A DNA stretch of 30,074 nt from CAZMGG01 sp964565715 (GTDB lineage Bacteria; Planctomycetota; UBA1135; UBA2386): positions 1-30,074 of the forward strand of contig CAZMGG010000066.1 of NCBI GenBank assembly GCA_964565715.1, given 5' to 3'. The translations under genes and the position numbers were made by a program. Shown one piece after another: positions 24,890-30,074 of this stretch. The notes beneath the pieces are model-generated. The model made no database searches. It saw nothing but the letters and a program-made list of their open reading frames with translations, and was not told the DNA's origin. Each line of letters starts with the position of its first letter. Position 1 is the first letter of the stretch.

Positions 24890-24917
24890 TTGACCACATC
24901 GCCGAGCCTGCTAGCGT
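24890..24917 (+). promoter_or_regulatory. candidate sigma-70-like promoter for the rbfA-rtcB leader
   Basis: ttgacc (24890-24895), a 16-nt spacer and tagcgt (24912-24917) resemble a -35/-10 pair and lie in the divergent gap. Transcription would begin about 24924 and give a leader of roughly 190 nt before rbfA. Confidence 0.5.
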
Positions 24918-24944
24918 TCCGCCCCTCGCAACCCGGAGAAGACC

Positions 24945-25010
24945 ATGGCAAACATCTGCATCGCTGTGTCCGACCTCCGGCCTCTGCGCGACGGAACGCG
25001 GCTCGCCTAG
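24945..25010 (+). CDS. 21-codon leader ORF upstream of rbfA
   Basis: ATG 24945 is preceded by GGAGAAG (about 24935-24941) and followed by 20 sense codons and TAG 25008-25010. The peptide begins MANICIAVSD and ends GTRLA. The ORF lies just after a plausible promoter and its stop codon is buried in an 8-bp perfect hairpin (cggctcgc, loop cta, gcgagccg). This is the arrangement of a regulatory leader peptide, though no run of one amino acid is present and the ORF could be fortuitous. Confidence 0.35.
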   Translation: MANICIAVSDLRPLRDGTRLA

Positions 25011-25095
25011 CGAGCCGATCCATCTGCGGCGGCCGGCCTGGAGTCTGTTTCCACGTCAGGACCCGTTCTGGCCGCACGCACGGGGTGCGTGGCGG
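24999..25095 (+). promoter_or_regulatory. hairpin-rich leader before rbfA
   Basis: Two strong hairpins lie between the leader ORF and rbfA: cggctcgc/gcgagccg with a cta loop (about 24999-25017) and ccgcacgcac/gtgcgtggcgg with a ggg loop (25072-25095, one bulge). The second ends 16 nt before the rbfA ATG and could hide or expose its translation start. The gap 24836-25111 is otherwise without a recognisable gene. Confidence 0.4.
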
Positions 25096-25111
25096 CCCCC
25101 CTCACCCGCAG

Positions 25112-25441
25112 ATGAACCCACACTCCCAGGGTCGCGCACCGCGACCCGACCCGAAGACGCTGCAACTCTGTACCCAGGTCGCCGAGGCGCTGACCTACGC
25201 CCTGGGTGATTCCAAGGATCCGCTGCTGTGGGACCTGGTCGTCGACCAGGTCCGGCCGATGCCCGATGCCAGCCACCTGCTGGTGGTCCTGCAGGATCCC
25301 TGTGCCCATGGGGTGGCCGCCGCGCTGGCGGCGCTCGACCGGGCCCAGGGCTTCCTGCGGCGGGCGGTGGCGGCATCCATCTCCCGACGACGGGTGCCCC
25401 AGCTCTCGTTCACCCTGGTGCCGCCGGAGGTGGCGCCATGA
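25112..25441 (+). CDS. rbfA: ribosome-binding factor A (RbfA)
   Basis: A 109-residue KH-fold protein that binds the 30S subunit and assists late 16S rRNA maturation. Family features: TLQLCTQVAEALTYALGD near the N-terminus, LLWDLVVDQVRPMPDASHLLVVL (the usual strand with DV..SPD..), ALDRAQGFLRRAVA and RRRVPQLSFTL at the C-terminus. The length is typical (100-130). ATG 25112 is the only good start in frame; the much longer upstream frame is antisense to the TlpA-like gene. The TGA overlaps the rtcB ATG (ATGA 25438-25441), so the two are translationally coupled. RbfA is conserved in bacteria, and its usual neighbours (infB, truB) are absent here. Confidence 0.85.
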   Translation: MNPHSQGRAPRPDPKTLQLCTQVAEALTYALGDSKDPLLWDLVVDQVRPMPDASHLLVVLQDPCAHGVAAALAALDRAQGFLRRAVAASISRRRVPQLSFTLVPPEVAP

Positions 25442-26544
25442 CCCGGGTGCATCGCTGGCTGGTGGAACCCCTGCCGCGGAACGTGGCCCAGGCGCTCGAG
25501 CGCCTGGGCCGCGCGCCCGGCGTCCGCCACGTCGCCGTCATGCCCGACGTGCACCTGAGCGAACACGTCTGCGTCGGCACGGTGGTCGGCACCGAGGACG
25601 TGCTCTACCCGCAGGCGGTGGGCGGCGACATCGGCTGCGGCATGGCGGCGCTGCCGCTGCGGGCCACGGCCGAGGCGCTGGCCACCGCCGAACGGGCGCA
25701 GGCGCTGCTCCTTGCCCTGCAGCAGGCGGTGCCGGTGGCGCGGCAACGCGCGCCGGTCACCGACGCGCTGCCGGAACTGTCCGACCCGGCGCTGCACCAC
25801 GCGGTGCGGCGCGATGCCCGCATCGAGCTGGGCACGCTGGGCCGCGGCAACCACTTCCTCGAGGTGCAGAAGGACGCCGGCGAACGGCTGTGGCTGATGG
25901 TGCACAGCGGTTCGCGCGCGGTCGGTCCGACGATCCTGCGGCACCACCTGCAGCGGGGCCGCAAGGTGACGGGCGGCCTCGTCGCGCTGGCCGCCGCGGA
26001 ATCCGACGGCCGCGCCTTCCTGCACGACGTCGGCGTGGCGCTCGACTACGCCGCCCGCAACCGCCGGGCGATCGCCGAGGCGGCGATGGCGGCGATCGAG
26101 GCCGTGCTCGGCGCCGGCGCCGACTGGGACGGCTGGTTCGACTGCCAGCACAACTTCGTGCGGCAGGAGGATCATGGCCACGGTCCCCTGTGGGTGCATC
26201 GCAAGGGCGCGATCTCGGCGCGCACCGGCGAACCCGGCATCATCCCCGGCTCGATGGGCAGCCGTTCGTTCCACGTCCAGGGCCGCGGCTGCACCGCGGC
26301 GCTCTGTTCCAGTTCGCACGGCGCCGGCCGGCGGCTGGCCCGCGGCGCGGCCCAGCGGCAGATCACCGTGCGCGACCTGCAGCGCGACATGCGCGGCGTG
26401 TGGTTCGCCGAGCACCGCTCCGCCGACCTGCGCGACGAGGCGCCCGGCGCCTACAAGGACATCGGCGCGGTGATGCGGGCGCAGCGCGAGCTGACCCGGG
26501 TCGAACGGGAACTGCTGCCGGTGCTCAGCTACAAGGGGGCCTGA
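25438..26544 (+). CDS. rtcB: RNA-splicing ligase RtcB
   Basis: A 368-residue GTP- and Mn2+-dependent RNA ligase joining 2',3'-cyclic phosphate or 3'-phosphate ends to 5'-OH ends. Visible catalytic motifs: MPDVHLSEHVCVGTV, GGDIGCGM with Cys67 (metal ligand), LGRGNHFLEVQ (H139), HSGSR (H156), DCQHNFVRQEDH (H238), HRKGAISA, GIIPGSMGSRSF, and SHGAGR with His294, the residue guanylated in this family. All key residues look intact. The protein is on the short side for RtcB (E. coli 408). It overlaps rbfA by 4 nt and has a 16-nt tail-to-tail overlap with the next gene. The pairing suggests rRNA maturation or repair. Confidence 0.95.
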   Translation: MTRVHRWLVEPLPRNVAQALERLGRAPGVRHVAVMPDVHLSEHVCVGTVVGTEDVLYPQAVGGDIGCGMAALPLRATAEALATAERAQALLLALQQAVPVARQRAPVTDALPELSDPALHHAVRRDARIELGTLGRGNHFLEVQKDAGERLWLMVHSGSRAVGPTILRHHLQRGRKVTGGLVALAAAESDGRAFLHDVGVALDYAARNRRAIAEAAMAAIEAVLGAGADWDGWFDCQHNFVRQEDHGHGPLWVHRKGAISARTGEPGIIPGSMGSRSFHVQGRGCTAALCSSSHGAGRRLARGAAQRQITVRDLQRDMRGVWFAEHRSADLRDEAPGAYKDIGAVMRAQRELTRVERELLPVLSYKGA

Positions 26545-27104
26545 GCCCTCAGGCCCTCGCGCGCGCCGCGGGCGATGGCGCGCCGGCGGGCGTCGTGCAG
26601 GCGCGCCGCCGCCGCGGCGTCGGCGGGTTGCACGAGATCGAACCCGCACCGGGCCCAGTCCGGGTCCGCGGGATCGACGCCCAGTTCGGCGATCGCGTCG
26701 GCGCCGCAGACGAAGCACTGGCCGCGGAACGGCAGCAGGTAGCCATTGGTCTCGGCCCTGGCCGCGCTGCCCTCGCCGTGCCCGGCGAACCAGGCGAACA
26801 GGAAGCCGCCGAGCGCAGGCGCGTGCCAGCACGGCGGCGACTGCAGGGCGCGCAGCAGTTCCGGCCAGGAACCGTGACCGTGCTCGTCGGCCACCACCGC
26901 CAGCGCGTGCTTCTGGCGCGCGCGTTCCCGCAGCGCGGGCAGGTCGGCGGGATCGAGGGCGGCGAACGAACGCAGGCGCTGGAAGCGCCGGGCGGCAGGC
27001 TGCGCGCGGGCCGGCTCGGCCGAACGCAGGTCCTTCAGGAGGCGCCGCGCCTCGGCGCGGCAGCGGGCGATGGGATCGCCCGCGGGAACGGGATCATCGG
27101 ACAC
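26529..27104 (-). CDS. hypothetical cytoplasmic protein
   Basis: A 191-residue soluble protein. GTG 27104 has an AAGGAG ribosome-binding site 5-11 nt upstream. The N-terminal 85 residues (CRAEARRLLKDLRS, ARRFQRLRSF, RQKHALAVVADEHGHGSWPELLRAL) resemble a helical segment seen at the N-terminus of some ankyrin-repeat-type proteins, and the second half carries CFVCGADAIAELGV and WARCGFDLVQ. I cannot assign a function. Its 3' end overlaps the rtcB 3' end. The 189-nt gap beyond its start (27105-27293) holds only its own upstream region and the end of the CotH gene. Confidence 0.7.
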   Translation of the reverse strand: MSDDPVPAGDPIARCRAEARRLLKDLRSAEPARAQPAARRFQRLRSFAALDPADLPALRERARQKHALAVVADEHGHGSWPELLRALQSPPCWHAPALGGFLFAWFAGHGEGSAARAETNGYLLPFRGQCFVCGADAIAELGVDPADPDWARCGFDLVQPADAAAAARLHDARRRAIARGAREGLRAQAPL

Positions 27105-27293
27105 GGGAACACTCCTTGGCGTGAACGCTGCGCGCCCGACGTGTGCAGCTGACCAGGAGTCCAGCGTGGACGACCCGGATCGAACGGGAGGGTGAGCGTG
27201 GCTCTTGCTCGGGCAGCGGCGCCCCTCGGCGCCGGGCGGGATTCACGCACGCAGGTGGCCTGGCGTCAAGGGCCGCCCGGGGCCACCTTCGGA

Positions 27294-30065
27294 CTACACC
27301 CGGGAGCAGACGGCGTTGCTCACCTGGATCCCGGTCATGAGCAGCATGCCGCCCTGCGCAAAGAGCATGGCGCCGCGTACGCCCGGCCCGTCGGGGATCG
27401 CCAGCGAGAAGCGAGCTTCGCCGTCGGCGTCGGCGATGCCGAACAGGAACAGCTGCGGGTCGATCAGCAGGGTGCCGATTCCCGGCAGCGGCTGGTGGGC
27501 CGCGGCGACGCCGAGGCCGAGGAGCACCGGCGCGCCGGCGGGGAGACGCTCCAGTTCGTAACGCAGGGTGCCATCGGGCGACGGCACGCCGAGGCCGCGC
27601 AGGCGCAGCGGCGTCGTCGCCGGGTCGGCCGCGCCATAGGCGATGTGCCCGGCGGGGAATGGCCGGTTCCGCCGTTCGGGCGTCGGCCGCGGGAAGGTCA
27701 CCAGCAGCCCAGGGGCGGCTTCGAGCCGGCCGGTGGATTCGTCATCGCGCTGCAACCCGAACACGAAGTGGTCGATGGCGACGAGGCCGCCCGGCGCGAA
27801 CAGCGCGACCTCTTCGCCGTTGCCGCTGAGCCGGAACGTCGCATGCAGCGGGCCCTCCAGCGGCTCATTGTCGGCCCAGATCAGCAACTGGCGTCCGGCG
27901 GGCACGATCGTGCCATTCGGCACGGTCCACCGGGTCGGCGCCGCCACATCGTCCGTCAGGTGGTAGCCGGAGAGATCGACGTCGACGAGACCGCGGTTGT
28001 GCAGCTCGATCCAGTCGTCATGGTCGCCGGCGGCGTCGGTGAGGCCGGCCACGTTCTCGGCGAGCACTTCGTGGATCTCGACGAGCGGCAGCGTCGGCCG
28101 CACGGTCAGGAGCAGGTCGTGCACGGCGCTCCACTCGCTGCCGTTCAGCGTGCGCGCGCGCAGCAGCATCGAAGCGTTGACGGTGAGCACGGTGCCGCTG
28201 CCGGCGTTCTGGCCGACGGGCAGGCCGCCTGGGCCACGGGGGTCCGCGCCGTCGATCTGGAAGTAGACGGTGCCAGCTGCGGTGGCGCGCGACAGCGTGA
28301 TCGTCGTGCCCGGCGTGACCCAGGCTTCGGTCACGGTGATCTCTCTGGCCGGCGTTCCGGTCGTGAACACGGGGGGATCGATCGTCGGGTAGAGCAGGGG
28401 ATGCGCCACCGGCACGGCGGTGTTGCGCAGCGCGGCGACCAACTGGGGCGTGTTGCCGACGAACATCGCGCGCACGGCATCGGTATAGGGCAGCCAGTCG
28501 TTGTTGCGCGTCCACGTGACATTGCGTGGGTCGAAGCGGCCCCAGCGTGCCGACTCGCCGACCACGCCGAACCCGCTCCGCGCGGTGATGCGGTTCCAGC
28601 GCTGCAGCGTGTTCTGCTCCGACATCGGCCCGTCGTTGTGGAACTGGCGATAGACACGATCGGCCAGGGCGAGCCGGAAGTCGGCAGATCCCTGGCAGCC
28701 GCGCCACAGGATCGAGATGTCGCGGGGACCGTTGAGCAGTTCGGCGACGAGCCGCGCTCCATCGTGCGGGGGCCCCGGGCGGTGCGGCAGATTGATCCAG
28801 GAGTCCTCGGTATCCCAGACGAAGAACCGCACCCTGCCGTTGGTCGGCAGCGACCGGTTGCCGGCATACCAGTTGTTGTTGTTGCCGCCGAAGGATGGCC
28901 AGTCGCCGCCGCCGCACGCGGTCCAGTACATGATGTAGTCGGCGAAGCCGTCGACATCCAGCCGCGCCTGCACCGTCGGCCACGACGCCGCGCCGGCGAT
29001 CAGGCCGTTGAACCACGCCGGGTCGCCGTCGAGCGTCCCGCTGTGGTTGCGTGCGAAGTAGTCGTTCTTGCTGCCGCCGAACGTGTCCGACCAGAAGCTC
29101 GATTCGGGCCGTTCGGTGGGGTTGTAGAGCCCCCAGTACAGCCCGTTGAGGTACAGGTGCACGAACAGGCCGCGGGGGCCGAAGCCGCTCATGGCGATCT
29201 GCGATGCGCGGCCCATCTCGTCGACGCTGAACGAGTAGCGGCCCGCACGCAATGCATCGTTGTAGAGCAGGCCATCGTTGAAGCCCGCCCGCAGCACCAG
29301 CCCGTCGAAACTCGTGATCCCGATGCCGTGGCCCTCCGCCGCGTCGCGGAACAGGTCGTGCCGCCACTTGTCGGCGCCATACTGGCTGCGGAAGTAGACG
29401 CGGATCGCGCGCTTGTTCTGCGTCCACGAGTGCGGCGTGAGTCCGCAGTCGACCTGGTCGTCACGGCCGTCCGGATGCATGACCTCGATCGAGCCGGGCA
29501 CTTCGACACTGCCGGTACTGCCGCGCACGAGCCCGGCCGAGCCGAACACCTGTGCGTACGGGGCGACCACCGACATCGTCGGCAACGTGGCGAGATCCGC
29601 GAGTATGCGTCCTGCGTAGAGCGGCGAGTTGACGACGTTCGGGTCGACGTCGAATGCGACCGCCGTGGTGAAGCCGGCGGGCCGCGTCTGCGTGAGCACG
29701 CGGCTGCGGAACACGTAGGTCACGGTGTCGACGTTGGTCGGAGTCATGCCCGGAGCGAACGCGTAGGCGCGCACGACGACGGCGGGGGTCAGCGGGCGCC
29801 GGCCACCGTTGGTGCTGAGCGGGTCGATGGTGACCGTCAGCGAGTTCGGCCCCTGCACGGCGGTGGTCGACGTGCGCGGATCGCTGCAGTCCAGGGTGTA
29901 ACGGATCGTCGCACCCGGCGTGGTCGTCGTGATCACCACGGCGAACGGCGTGTCGTAGAGCCCCCGCGGCACCGAGAACTGGGTGTCGGCGACCTGTGCC
30001 TGCGCAGTCACGGCGGGCTCGATCACCGCGAGGAGGAGAAGGGCGGCGAGGAATCGGTGGAGCAT
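27294..30065 (-). CDS. exported CotH-kinase/lamin-tail multidomain protein
   Basis: A 923-residue protein, complete; its ATG is 9 nt inside the window end. Signal peptide (FLAALLLLAVIEPAVTAQAQ). Roughly 25-120 is a chitobiase/beta-hexosaminidase C-terminal-like beta-sandwich (PGATIRYTLDCSDPRTS). Residues 190-480 match the CotH domain (RAIRVYFRSQYGADKWRHDLF, FVHLYLNGLYWGLYNPTERP, RVRFFVWDTEDSW with the conserved acidic pair). Residues 560-670 are a second chitobiase-like unit (GTVYFQIDGADPRGPGG), and about 672-790 is a lamin-tail domain (LVEIHEVLAENVAGLTDAAGDHDDWIELHNRG, VDLSGYHLTDD). The final 80 residues are a strand-rich tail. In Bacillus CotH phosphorylates spore coat proteins; here an exported kinase or surface protein is an inference, and kinase activity is unproven. 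Confidence 0.9.
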   Translation of the reverse strand: MLHRFLAALLLLAVIEPAVTAQAQVADTQFSVPRGLYDTPFAVVITTTTPGATIRYTLDCSDPRTSTTAVQGPNSLTVTIDPLSTNGGRRPLTPAVVVRAYAFAPGMTPTNVDTVTYVFRSRVLTQTRPAGFTTAVAFDVDPNVVNSPLYAGRILADLATLPTMSVVAPYAQVFGSAGLVRGSTGSVEVPGSIEVMHPDGRDDQVDCGLTPHSWTQNKRAIRVYFRSQYGADKWRHDLFRDAAEGHGIGITSFDGLVLRAGFNDGLLYNDALRAGRYSFSVDEMGRASQIAMSGFGPRGLFVHLYLNGLYWGLYNPTERPESSFWSDTFGGSKNDYFARNHSGTLDGDPAWFNGLIAGAASWPTVQARLDVDGFADYIMYWTACGGGDWPSFGGNNNNWYAGNRSLPTNGRVRFFVWDTEDSWINLPHRPGPPHDGARLVAELLNGPRDISILWRGCQGSADFRLALADRVYRQFHNDGPMSEQNTLQRWNRITARSGFGVVGESARWGRFDPRNVTWTRNNDWLPYTDAVRAMFVGNTPQLVAALRNTAVPVAHPLLYPTIDPPVFTTGTPAREITVTEAWVTPGTTITLSRATAAGTVYFQIDGADPRGPGGLPVGQNAGSGTVLTVNASMLLRARTLNGSEWSAVHDLLLTVRPTLPLVEIHEVLAENVAGLTDAAGDHDDWIELHNRGLVDVDLSGYHLTDDVAAPTRWTVPNGTIVPAGRQLLIWADNEPLEGPLHATFRLSGNGEEVALFAPGGLVAIDHFVFGLQRDDESTGRLEAAPGLLVTFPRPTPERRNRPFPAGHIAYGAADPATTPLRLRGLGVPSPDGTLRYELERLPAGAPVLLGLGVAAAHQPLPGIGTLLIDPQLFLFGIADADGEARFSLAIPDGPGVRGAMLFAQGGMLLMTGIQVSNAVCSRV

Positions 30066-30074
30066 CGAGCTTCC

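Overview
The window is bacterial, very GC-rich and gene-dense. The family mix suggests a member of the Planctomycetota: a Ser/Thr kinase fused to a formylglycine-generating-enzyme-like domain, a CotH/lamin-tail secreted protein, an FG-GAP repeat protein, carboxypeptidase-regulatory-like repeats, a short RbfA and an ECF sigma factor. This assignment is an inference from gene content; there is no rRNA or other direct taxonomic marker here.

Layout. (1) 1-3.42 kb, all minus strand, looks like an accessory block with weaker coding signal: a frame-disrupted gene, a cysteine-rich Pro/Gly-repeat protein whose likely ATG is separated from the main ORF by an in-frame TGA, a small membrane protein, and an ECF sigma factor whose 5' coding end carries a tandem octanucleotide repeat. 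A 32-bp element occurs twice in this block, each copy about 100-120 nt before a start codon. (2) 3.7-11.4 kb: envelope, secreted and signalling proteins (a membrane-anchored protein, a kinase/FGE-like fusion, a secreted protein, a copper-radical oxidase). (3) 11.4-15.8 kb: DNA ligase D of non-homologous end joining, a catalytic-type FGE lipoprotein and an exported coiled-coil protein. (4) 15.7-18.3 kb: a four-gene minus-strand operon (amidohydrolase, AcpH-like phosphodiesterase, VOC protein, peroxiredoxin-like protein) in which every junction is a 4-nt NTGA overlap. (5) 18.3-24.9 kb: two secreted proteins, a winged-helix regulator overlapping an SRPBCC protein, and a TlpA-type thioredoxin lipoprotein. 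(6) 24.9-30.07 kb: a leader with a small ORF and hairpins, then rbfA overlapping rtcB, a small hypothetical protein, and a large CotH-type exported protein that starts just inside the window end.

Most notable observation: the last gene of the four-gene operon is split by an in-frame UGA exactly where the peroxiredoxin-like (AhpC/TSA_2, SelL/PRXL2-like) family has its first redox cysteine. The resulting motif is U-I-F-C. It is followed by a perfect 8-bp hairpin with an AGGU loop at a distance that fits a bacterial SECIS. I read it as a selenoprotein that ordinary gene callers would truncate or miss.

Second most notable: seven perfect copies plus one imperfect copy of an 8-bp unit just inside the start of the ECF sigma gene. 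Both alternative frames stop within about 13 codons after the repeat, so copy-number change would act as an on/off switch. No tRNA, rRNA, CRISPR array, insertion sequence or origin was seen.
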